Assembly (NCBI RefSeq): GCF_905147045.1
Contig: NC_065903.1
Span: forward strand, 10,292,001 to 10,356,000
Direction: 5' to 3'
Source of the DNA: Nymphalis io
Taxonomy: Eukaryota; Arthropoda; Insecta; Lepidoptera; Nymphalidae
Length of the DNA stretch: 64,000 nucleotides
Shown: positions 48,186 to 60,500 of the stretch, piece after piece
Layout of the letters: every line of letters starts with the position of its first letter
How positions within the stretch are numbered: the first letter of the stretch is position 1
Translations under genes and position numbers: made by a program
Notes under the pieces: generated by a model
Seen by the model: the letters and a program-made list of their open reading frames with translations, nothing else
What the model was told of the DNA's origin: nothing
Database searches by the model: none

Positions 48186-48560
48186 AGTAACAGCCTGTAA
48201 ATGTCCCACAGCTGGGCTAAGGCCTCCTCTCCCTTTTTGAGGAGAAGATTTGGAGCTTATTCCACCACGCTGCTCCAATGCGGATTGGTGGAATTCACAT
48301 GTGGCAGAATTTCGATGAAATTAGACACATGCAGGTTTTTTCACGATGTTTTTTCCTTCACCGAAAAGCACGAGATGAATTATAAACAGAAATTAAGCAC
48401 ATGAAATCCGTAAGTGCTGCAGTGTAACTGCTGGACAATATGTGGCAGAGACTTTCCTAATTATCTTATAATTTAAGATACCGCACGACGTTTTCCTCGA
48501 CAGCTGAGCACGAGATGAAGTATAAACACAAGATAAACCTGTACGTCCAGTAGGTGTACT
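48186..48560 (-). repeat. SINE-A, headless copy followed by a degraded second piece
   Basis: 48186-48411 runs from AGTAACAGCCTGTAAATGTC to TTAAGCACATGAAA and lacks the tRNA-like head. From about 48412 a second, worn SINE-A-like stretch follows (GTGTAACTGCTGGACAATAT, GCACGAGATGAAGTATAAAC), reaching to within 30 bases of the Top2 stop codon. Confidence 0.65.
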
Positions 48561-48586
48561 TCGTGGGCTCACCTCAGTGCTAGCGC

Positions 48587-51500
48587 TCAGTCGGAGTCGT
48601 CCGCGTCGCTGTAGTTGTACTTCTTGGCGGGGCGCGCGCGCGCGGCGGCCCGCGGCGCGACGGGCGCGCTGACGTCATCGCTTTCGCTGCCGCTGCTCAT
48701 TTTCTTAACCTTTTTCTTTGGATTCGATTTCTTCTTGTCCTGTATAAAATAAATACACTTAAATATCTTTCCACCGAATGTATCGTTGCGTTGTGGCGTA
48801 AATTATATTTAAAAATATATAAGCGCGCGATCGTCCGTCGCAGAGGCTGAATTTTCTTACTTTATGGCGCGATTTTTGTACGCTTCGGATTTACAATTCA
48901 CTCATTCAACTCAATTCAGTCATATCACGCTATTTGTCCTTTTACTTGCTTTTTGTTATTAATCATTTAAAATTAATGTTGATCGTTATTTGCTTATTTT
49001 TAATTATAAAGTCTGATAGTAATTTTTATATATGGAATTTGTTTATTTGGATTTGTCTTCTCCTTTCCTGATAAAACACTTAAGACCAAGAGTACAAGTA
49101 TGCGTAAGGTCCACAGATACATTTGTCATACCTTTTTACTATCGAATATGCTGTCATCATCGCTGTCCTGACTGAGCATCACCTTGGCCGGCCTCTTCTT
49201 AGGTTTCTCCTTTTCCTTGTCAACAGCCATGAGTTTTCTCTTGGGCGCCGCTTTCTTCTTTGGCGGGGACTCTTCGGGTGGATCTTTTTCCTCATCACTC
49301 GATATTACCGTCGTATTGAAATCGTTGGCATTTTGTGATTCCTTCTTCGTTTCCTCTATGAGCGAGTCGAAGAGACAATCTTAAAACAGAAAAACAGTAG
49401 AATATTATCAGGATACAGTCGCTTTTACTTTTGTCTGCAATTCAAATTAATTTATAATAGAAAATCATGCAAAACTAACATGAATACTATTTGATCGCTT
49501 CAATAGATACATTATGAATGTGTTTTAATTCGAGTTTCAAATAACGTGAGTTTACTGTAAAGTTGAATAATTTAAATATTTTTATTTAAAACAAATTTTG
49601 AACAGCATCTTATATCGTTAGAGTAAAGACATGTAAACACCTTTTACATTGATTGACGCGATATCATTGTTAGAGATCTTGAATAAATAATCTATGATAT
49701 ACCGATTCGCGTAAAATAGCGTATTTATGTCAGCCAAGTAGTTATTGAAACTTTGGAAATAAAATTAAAATGGATATAAGTAGTTAAGTGAAATAGTGTT
49801 GTATTCAGGGGCGTAGCTAACGCCGTATTACCCAGTAACACAGTAACAGCCTGTAAATGTCCCACTGCTGGGCTAAGGCCTCCTCTCCCTTTTTGAGGAG
49901 AAGGTTTGGAGCTTATTCCACCACGCTGCTCCAGTGCGGGTTGGTGGAATACACATGTGGCAGAATTTCGATGAAATTAGACACATGCAGGTTTCCTCAC
50001 GATGTTTTCCTTCACCGAAAAGCACGAGATGAATTATAAACAGAAATTAAGCACATGTAAATTCAGAGGTGCTTGCCCGGGTTTGAACCCACGATCATCG
50101 GTTAAGATTCACGCGTTCTTACCACTGGGCCATCTCGACTTATAACTTACTAATTTACCCGACCGTATTACCCGAGTAGGCCAAAATTCGTAAAAAGGTT
50201 ATCGCCGCATTTAAGAAGAAAGCTTTAAAATTAAAAAAGGCGTTAAAATTTTGATACAGGGCCCATCAAGGGCAAGCTACTGGTTATATTACAAATATGT
50301 ATTAATCAAAGAGTTTCGAGTCAATGATAAAACCAAACTATTAAAAAATCGCATGGAATATGAAATTCTAAGATTTGTTTATATCTGCTCCATTATCGAT
50401 TGGTTGATTATCAACTTATTTAACTGTTAATATTTTATCAACCTAGGTTATATGATTGAGACTAATTACCCGAATCCATATCAGCGGGTTTCTTCTTGGC
50501 GTCGCTTTTCTTGATACTGAAATCGTCGTCGTCGTCACTGACAGACAATGCTAAAGGTGCTTCCGTGTCAGACTCCACCTTATTGTCCAGTAACTCGACT
50601 TCCGACTCCGAGTTCGAGTCATCTGAACCGTCTTTGTATTTTTGTACCTAGAGAACAGATATTACTTTTGATACATAACACACACATAAAACGGTCAATA
50701 AAATTAAAATACTTCATAAGTAATAAAGAATCTAAAAAGCCCTAAAAAGTAGGATTACTGGTGGTAGAGCTTTGTGCAAGCTCGTCTGGGTAGGTACCAC
50801 CCACTCGTCAGATATTCTACTGCAAACTAACAGTACTTGGTATTGTTGTGTTCCGGTTTGAAGGGTGAGTGAGCCCGTATAATTACAGGCACAAGGGACA
50901 TAACATCTTAGTTCCCAAGGTTGGTGGCGCATTGGTGATGTAAGCGATGGTTAACATTTCTTACAATGCCAATGTCTATGGCCGTTGGTGACCACATACC
51001 ATCAGGTGGCCCATATGCTCGTCCGCCTTCCTATTCAATATAAAAAAAAACTGACACTGAAATATAGATGGAATATTATTTTTACAAAAATAAAAAATAA
51101 TGTTCTGACTATTCATAAAACAACAAAAGTGTCACATGAATCGCGATAATATTATATTTAATTCTATACTTCCTAATTGTTAATTTTTAATTTGTTTAAA
51201 ACTTTTTGTGTATATATAAGTGTATAATTTTATTAAAATCTTTTGTCGCTCCCACTTTTTTTCTTACCTTCGTAGCAGCTCTTCTAGCACTTTGCCTTTC
51301 TCTTGGCGCGGGAGGTTCGACCATTTCAACATCAGAACCGGACATCTCGCCCGAACTGCTGCCGCTGAATGTCATCTTCTTCTGTTATAGATTAAATGAC
51401 ATAAATAAATAAGATCATCTCATACAGTTACATCATCGTTACAGTGTGCTTAATAACTAAGAGAGTCTTTCACGGCAAAAATGGTGTAAAAGAATGCTTT

Positions 51501-54500
51501 TATAAATGTTGGACTAATTCATTTGGTTATTGGAATAGTCCAACCATCACCAAATAAAACTCCTTAATTATAAAATAAAAATACGTAATCACAAAGTGTT
51601 ATCAAGTGTTTTTTTGTTAAAAAAAACCTTACCTTCTTTGTGTCTTTCTTAAATGTGAGCTTGGTTTGTTTGAGCCCATCTGATTTCTCTTTCTCAGGTT
51701 TATCGGGCTTCTCTGGTTTCTCCTTCTTAACGCGCGACTTCGGTTTCTTCTCTGTACTTGCCGGACTGATGCCTGTGGGATCATCCTGAAAAAAAAATAA
51801 ACTAATAAAATCAACAGCCCATAATTATTTCGTGCATATAAACATCTTTTGATAAATCAACCGAAATGTTATATTGCTTCAATCTGTAGTTTTATATGCC
51901 ATAAGCAATTGTCCTATTTGACAGAGTATATTGACAGTCACAACAGAGAATATATTAAAATTACATGCACAATGCAAACAATTGAATACTTACGGGATCA
52001 TATTCTTTTTTAACTTCTTTCTTAATCTTCGCCTTCTCAGCTGCCTGTATCCTCTTGATGAGGTCCTCCGATATCTTTGGCTCGACACGACGGCCGTTAT
52101 CTGACGGAGCTATATCTAGTAATGACTTGCGGTTCTTTTTGTTTGCAGCCTGCAAAATATTTATTACATATATTTATTCGTTATTACATATTGAATACTT
52201 TGTGTATTCAAAAGACCATGCTACAAAATTTAAAAATATAAAAAGCATGCAAAATATCTAGTATATATGGAACACTACACAGATATGGTACTAGAAGGTT
52301 AAATGGAAATATATATTTAAAAATTACCTTCATCCTGTCCATCTTTATGTATAGCATAAACAACAAAAGACTTTTTTTTAATAACATACAATTTCGTTCG
52401 TTTACTCTAAGAACTTATTATTTGCTAAATATAACATGTATTAAAATTACAGATTTTTGTTTGAAATCTTTAGTAGTGGTAGGTCTTTGTGCAAGCTCTT
52501 CTGTCGGTCGGTACCACCCACTCATCAGATATTCTAATCTATTCGCAAAAAAGCAGTACATGGTATTGTTGTGTTCCGGCTTGAAGGCAAACTGAGCCAG
52601 TTTAATTACAGAACCAATGGACGTAACATCTTAGTTCCCAAGTTTAATTGCGCATTGGCCAATGTAAGCGATGGTTTACATTTCTTACAATGCCAATGTC
52701 TATGGGCGTTGGTGACCAAATACCATCAGGTGCTTATATGCTTAGCCCATATGCTTGTCCGCCTACCTATACTATAAAAAAATAAAAATTTAAAGTCACT
52801 TTGGAGTATACTTTTATACAAATAATTAATTCTTTTATGAAAGAAATAGGTGTATTTAATATAGTTAGTTTTGTCCACGGAGACGCGCCCTACTATTACA
52901 GCTTACATTCCATTACATAGCAATGTAGCGATTGTAAAAATCAGTGGGGTGAGTTATTATGGATCGTATATCTATAATATGAACATACGAAAGCCTTGGA
53001 ACTCTTCTTGTTGGTAGTTGATTCCTCCTGTCTCTCCTTCTCTTCGATATCGTCAAGTCGGATCAGGAAAATGTCCAGATCTTCGCGCCACAACAACGAC
53101 GGAGTTTTCGCTCTAAAGAAATAATTTTTGATTAATTATTCAGCTTTATTATTATATTGTATGTAAATGTTATAGGTATAAAAACTTATTGTGTATATTT
53201 TCTTTTCTTATTAACATGAAATAACTTATATTCTATGATTTATAAATGAACCAATTTGCAAAAAAATATTTTTCTATCGACCCATCCAAGGATGCCTGGC
53301 TGCTAAAAATTGGCTATTGACATTCTAATATTTGAAATCTAAAATTACTTGAGAATATTCAGCTCGGAAAGTTTCTGGTCCCGTTGCTTGAGCAGTTCAT
53401 CTTTCTTCTCCTTGGTGAGCATCCACATAGACATACCCAGCAGATAGTTGAACTTTTTCACCTCTTTAAGTTGCTGGAATGCTTTCTCTAATGAAATAAA
53501 GACAAATATTATTATAAATATGAAAAAAATAAATTGAAAATTTTTATTTGAATATATTATCAACTACAAATCTACTATATAATAAAGCTAATCTTTTAAT
53601 AGTTTAGTTCAATGATTTTAATTTTATCAGGGTCAGCGCAATATACATCACGGCAAGAAAATGAATTTGGCACTTTTATAGCAGAACACCCGCATGATGC
53701 TAATCATCATTAAGAATATTTTTGCAGGTAAGTTGGTGTTGCTCCTAGTTTCTCTCTGTGGCACTGATATTATATTGTATTAATGGAGGCATTCAACTAA
53801 TAAAATAATCTTTTTCAGCTCTTACACCACCCAAGAGAAAGATTGGGTGGCTCTATTTCACTCTGGCAGCAATAGCTCATTAATCTTAAGCTTAAATCAA
53901 AGAAATCATCAGAAATCTTTTTACATACCAGGGTCAACAGGTTTTCCTTTTGTGTCCTCTGGCTCAATTTCATCTTCAGACTCTGGTGTTTCCTCCTCTT
54001 CCAGAGCAGTGAGTCCTTGCATTTTGCTTGCACGCTTCTTCCACTCAGCAATTGGATCGGGAGCGTAGCCTGAAAATAATCAGAAAATAAATTGATTAAA
54101 GAAGAAGCAACGGATGTCAAATGAATATGGTTATTATTGCAATGTAGTTAATCCAAAATAAACCGTATTACACTACTACTATACTTGAAATTGTGGTGTA
54201 ATATGCTCAAAACCTTTTCAAAAGGAGAGGTTAAATGCCAGCATAGTTAATATTTAAAAAGATAAGAATCTAACCTCTCTTAATGAGTTCTTCCACCATA
54301 GCCTTCCTTTTCTTGTTCTCGACTACTAATCCTTTGTCACACTTCTCGACAATGAACCTTGCTTGATTGGTCAATTTGTCCGCTTCGGCCTGTAATTGCC
54401 CTTCTAAGAACTCCTTCCGTCTAGTATAGTATTTTAATCTGATTTCGTAGAATTCACGGAGAATTTCCTCTACTTTTTCATACCTGATAATCAAACAATT

Positions 54501-57500
54501 TGAGTTAATTATTTGGAAGTTTGATAATACAGAAATATAGATATCTGTATTTTATTTACAAACATTGTAACGTATTTACATTAGTTGTTTAAAATAAACA
54601 GAAAGTCAGCTATTATTTTTTTGTTTTCTTATTACAAATACAATAGTAAGCCTAACAAGCTAGTAAGAACGACAAAGTAAAAACATAAACCAAAAATGTA
54701 AAAAAGTCTTTAACAGCTAAGTTGTATTGTTGCTTTTGTAAATAAAAAAAATTCCTTTCATATATTTTTTCAGAATTATATATATAATTATATAATTTTT
54801 ATAGTCAGAAATATTTTTTGGTCAAAACAAAACTATTGAAAAATAGCTCTATAAAAGAGTCCACAAGACTTACATTATAAATTTTCATACTATATTTAGT
54901 TTTCTACCTGTATTATATCGAGCATATATTGACTTTTTTTTTTTTTATAGAATAGGAAGGCGGACGAGCATATGGGCCACCTGATGGTAAATGGTCACCA
55001 ACGCCCTTAGACATGTCATCGTAAGAAATGTCAACCATCGCTTACATATCCAATGCGCCACCAACCTTGGGAACTAAGATTTTATGTCCCTTGTGCCTGT
55101 AATTACACTGGCTCACTCACCCTTCAAACCGGAACACAACAATACCAAGTACTGCTGTTTTGCGGTAGAATATCTGATGAGTGGGTGGTACCTACCCAGA
55201 CGAGCTTGCACAAAGCCCTACCACCAGTAAATGTAGATGACTTCATGTAGACTTACTTTTTAAGACAGTTGTTATGGTCGAAAGCATTCATGCAAGTCAT
55301 GGATATTGTCGTCTGCAATTTGAACACTTTATGGATACCTTCGGCCTCTACTTCAGCCAGTTTTCCCGGCAATAAGCTTACAACGAATCGTACTGTCGTA
55401 TCTGTATTGTATTCCTGAAACAAGAGATAGTTTTTAATTTCATTTCTAATTATTATTAAATAATGTTTGATTTCGTCATACATTTGTATGTGACAGAATT
55501 TATAAATGGCAATTTTAAAAAAAAACAATTCGTTTTGTCCTTCAATTTAAGCATTATTCTAACAGATTAAAAAGTTTTTTTACCAAGAATACTTAAAAGA
55601 TTTATTTATTTTTATTAAAATTTATAAGGATCTATTTTACTATAAACAATAACTCACCCTATATTCAGAGATTAGTGGTTTCACTTTGTCAGTTCCAAGC
55701 ATTGGTTCTAGAACATTCTCCTTGTAATTCTGAGTCCAAACTCCTACGGGAAGTTCCGTGATTTCGATCTTCTCATTGGGTAAGATGGCCGCCTCACCCG
55801 ATATAACGTATTTATCTCCGAAACCTTCAATTGTTCCGCGGAAGTTCTTGTACCATGGATGCATCGGTACCGGTTCTTCGCCATCGAGCATGCGTCTAAA
55901 ATTAAAATATACCACTTAGAAATATACACGGAAGTACACATTGGATTAGTAATATAATTACGAATAATACGATAAATTTCACTGCTGCTTGCTTTTTCAT
56001 TTATGGACTTTATAAAGATAACATATAAAATTTGTTACTTAAATATTCACAATAACTAATCAGGTATTTTTGGAGTCGTTGTTAGTCAAAACAAGGCAAA
56101 GCCAATATTTGGACAAATTGAGAATATTTTTCTTTTTCTAAGTGATCTAAATAGTAATGAATTAATTCTAATTAATAATGAATTAATTTAATTATATTAA
56201 GAGTATTACTTACCGAATGTTGGCTACAATATCCCTTGGGTTGTAGTTGGGTATTTTAGTTGACCAGCCCGTGCCAATGCCCTCAGCTCCGTTCACCAGT
56301 ACCATAGGCAAGATTGGAATGTAGTGAATAGGTTCAATCTTTTGATTGTCTTCAAATTCATGCTGTAATTTAGATAAGTAATTGTTTTATTTCAAGTTTT
56401 AATGTGTAAGTGTGTAGATGAGATGTTCTCATTCTGTATTAAATGGATTTTATTTTATATAGATTTCTTTCAATTGCTTTTAAATATATACCAGATAAAA
56501 TGGCCTAGACCAGCATGGTCGAAAGAGCTACAAATCCTTTCCTTTGCCCATCAATGAAACATTTCAGGGTTGCTATTGTTACTTTTAACATATATTGAAT
56601 TTTGAACTAACCACAAGCAAAGGGTCGTCGTGAGGATGAAACACGAGTCTGGTGAGCGGCGACATCAGCGTGAAGATGTATCTGGGACTGGCCGAGTCCT
56701 TCCCGCCGCACAGCCGCGTACCGAACTGACCGCGCGGCTCAAGCAGGTTGATGTTGTTAGAGCCCACGTAGTTCTGCGCGAGGTTCACTATCGTCATCGC
56801 CAGGGACTGCTCGCCTGTACATAACGGGTAAACGGTTACATTCCGACCTAACACTTGACCCCCTCTAACACGCGGGCTAGGCCGCGTGAGGAACCCGGAA
56901 TATTACAATAGATATAAACATTTCATTTAAACATTCTTTCTGGAAATCCAATTGTATCAAAAAAAAGGAAACAGTGCATAGTACAGCTTTTTGAAAACCT
57001 TATCAAACTGTTTGTGTTTTAATACATGGATTTTATTAAACTCAACAAGTTAGTTATCTCTATGTGTAATAAATCCAGATAATATATATAAAAAAAAACA
57101 GTTTCTACTTAAGACCAACAATGACACAAGACAAATTTGAATGATTTTACCGTCACAACTAAGTATAGAAGACTAACTTACCGTGATGGTATGCAGAATG
57201 TTCAGCAACTGAACCAGCCAATTGAGCAACTTTGACTTCTCTCTTATCATTTCGTTTTATGCAAGTGAAGATAACCTTACGCTGTCCAGGTTTTAAACCA
57301 TCCATCATTGAAGGTATTGACCTAAAATTTTTAAAGATATATAAATAAGAGAACATTGTTTATATCCAAACATTATGCATAATACTCATCTCTATAAAAA
57401 TATTAGGTGATTAAATATCAAGTTAAATACCTTATGTTATCACCGTTTGAGAAGAGAACCAGCTCCAAATTAACGAAATCTGAATATGAGACAGCTTTAG

Positions 57501-60500
57501 TATCTTTCGTATATAAATATCTCTCTGGAAGACCAATTTCTTTCCTCCTCTTCACTTCGTCCATGTGATTAGTCAACCATTCCTTACGTTGATCAGCACC
57601 TTTCTTTGAAAATGCCAGTTCAATATGATGATCATCTGTCTGGCCACCATACCTGAATCTGATCCTGTGCCTGTCCATATTCTGGAAATATTCTTTAGCC
57701 TCCTTAGATGTGGAGGTACCCAAACCTTTGTAGTATTTTATATTGTATGTGTGATAGTTGTCAGTTTCTTTCTTCCATTCTTCAAATTCGGGCAAGGAGT
57801 AGAATGAAATTTCTTTATCTTTTTTAGTTGCTTTTACTATAGGTGTGATAAATTCTTCTAAAAATGGCAGTTTTAATAGCTCTGGCCAATTATGATGAAC
57901 AAAATTAATGATGAGCCCTTTGATATGTGATCCATCTTGATCCTGATCGGCCATAATCATCACCTTACCATATCTTAAAGACTTCAAATCATCAACTGAA
58001 TTATATTTTTTTTTGTATTGTAGACCAATAATCTTAATCAAATTATTGATCTCTACATTTTCCAAAACTTGTTTATGAGACGCATCTCTAACGTTAAGGG
58101 GTTTACCCTTTAAAGGGAATACGCCATAGTGATCTCTACCAACAACACTGAGTCCAGATACAGCTAATGTTTTGGCTGAGTCTCCCTCAGTGAGAATTAG
58201 TGTGCAAAGATGTGCATTCTTTGTTCCTGCGTCATTAGCGTCTTCTAATTTCGGTATACCTTTTAATTTACTCTGTTTTTTACCTGATGCCTTAACAAGT
58301 TCTGTTTGCGCCTTAAATTTGGCCCAAGTCAGTACCGATTCAACTAAGCCAGACTTCGAAACTGCAGTAATAAACTTTTCTGAGAAGTTACATTTCGAAC
58401 CAAAGCTTTTAGCTTGGAGAGTCATGTTTTCTTTTGTTTGAGAATCAAAGGTTGGGTTTACAATGAGACAGTTGATAAATATCCACATGTGGTTTTTGAC
58501 CTGGAAAGGTTTAATATTCACACCACCCTTATTTTTCTTTTTTAAAACTTCAAGAACATTCTTAACAACACTATCGGCTACTGAGTCGACATGTTTCCCG
58601 CCTTTTGTTGTAGCAATTGAGTTTACAAAAGAAACTTGCTGGAAACCCCTATCTGAGAGTGTGAGTGCTACTTCCCATCGGTCATTAACCTTTTCATAAA
58701 CAACCTTCAAGGGTTGTCCGTTTTCATCCTCTTTGCCTTTAATATATAAATCAATATAATCTTTAAACTTATTTATTTTTAATCTTTCTCCATTGAGATA
58801 AACCTTCACACCCTGTGACGATGCTGCCACATCATACGCTCTGCGTGACATCAGTGCAACAATATCATCTTCTAACTTTTCCATTTTAAATTTAGCCAAA
58901 TCTGGGCTAAAAGTCACTTTTGTAAAATCATCATCTTTACCAGATTCCTTAATTTTAGGTTCAGATGCTTTTGTCATGTTTGCACCCCATGTCTGCTTAA
59001 AATGTTTTTTATACTGCTTGGAAGCAGTTTCCACTGTAAATTTTGTTGAGAAAATATTACATAGCTTTGCACCATACCCATTTCTACCACCAGTCACTTT
59101 CTCTTCCTCATCATTATAATTGGAAGATGTCAAGAGGTGTCCAAAGATCATGGTTGGTACATACATTTTCTCCTCTTTATGCATCACGACTGGAATACCA
59201 CATCCGTTGTTATAAACAGATATTGTATTCTGTTCTTGATTAATTTCCACTCTTATTACATCCATTTTGGGATCTCTTTGCTTATTATCAGCTGCGTTAA
59301 CTAATATTTCGTCATATATCTTGTACAAACCTGAAAAAAGACAACATTATTATCTTTATTAATTCAGTTGTAATTGAAATATACTAATATTATGAATATT
59401 TGAAGACAACCTGAAATGCTGTTTTTAAAGAAAATTGATTATAAAGAAAATTCCCTTATATATTCAATAACAAAATATTAATTAAATATTAGCATTGCAT
59501 AGCATAGTAATGAGAGTCAGGCTTTTTTAAAATAATTAGTTTAATAATGTTACCTGGTACAAAGGTCAGTTCCCGCTGAACCATGCATTCCTTAGTCTTG
59601 TCAAAAACCCACATTGTTTCTGTGGCCCGTTCAACAGACCCAATGTAGGTATCAGGACGGAGAAGAATGTGCTCCAGCTGAGATTTCTTCTGATAAATCT
59701 TCTCAATGCTACCCTTTTGACCTTTAGCAGGCGCAGCCTGCGCAGTGCCATTCTGGGTACCATTGCTCATTTTAGCGAGCATTGACTAAAATTAATTAAC
59801 AGTGTATTATTAATAAATATCTCTTAAGCACTTAGAGGAAAACTAAATGTAAGTATTTTTTTAAGGAAGCGGTTTTTTTTTCATACATTTAAAAAATATT
59901 TAATGTTAAAAACAAACTTTCTTTGGTTCCTTTCTTTCCATTGAAATAGTTTAAAAAAGTTATTTATTTTTCATTTAGTATTTTTTAATTAATTTTATAA
60001 CATTGGACATAATAATTCATGTTCATACAAACACATGGATATATTGATAGAAACAATCTGTTATTGATTTTAAAACAACTGTCTCCTTTAAGTTGACATA
60101 ACCATTATCTGTTTTTCTAGGAGTAAAATCTAAATGCAGCAGTACAACGCATTATTGTCTTTTTTTTTTAATAAAAATCAGTTTAGTCTTTCAAACATTG
60201 AAACAATAGAAAGTTTATGTACATATTTAGTTAAAGGATTTTTTTATTATTGTATAATATAATACCGATTTAACATATGAAAAAACCACAGTTCACAGCT
60301 AACTTAAAAGTACCATAACAACAACTAATATCAACAAACAATTAAATAAACATTACAAATGATAGCTTTGCATTTTATTTATTACTTTTGAATACCTTAA
60401 CAATATTTTACAAAATTATACCTAAGTGATAAAATTTATATACAGTTTTACTTTAATCGATGATCTCATCAAAATGAAATATTTTTTAGCAAATAATTAA

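Larger units (their letters stand above)
49650..50410. repeat. Dispersed repeat split by a nested MITE and SINE
   Basis: GAGATCTTGAATAAATAA and GATTCGCGTAAAATAGCG (left of the MITE) and AAAATCGCATGGAATATG and TTTGTTTA (right) match the intact paralogue at 43714-43985. Lies in a Top2 intron. Confidence 0.6.

Noticed and set aside
58172..58699. Plus-strand open frames of 78-89 codons opposite Top2
   Set aside because: They are shadows of the conserved Top2 coding exon on the other strand.
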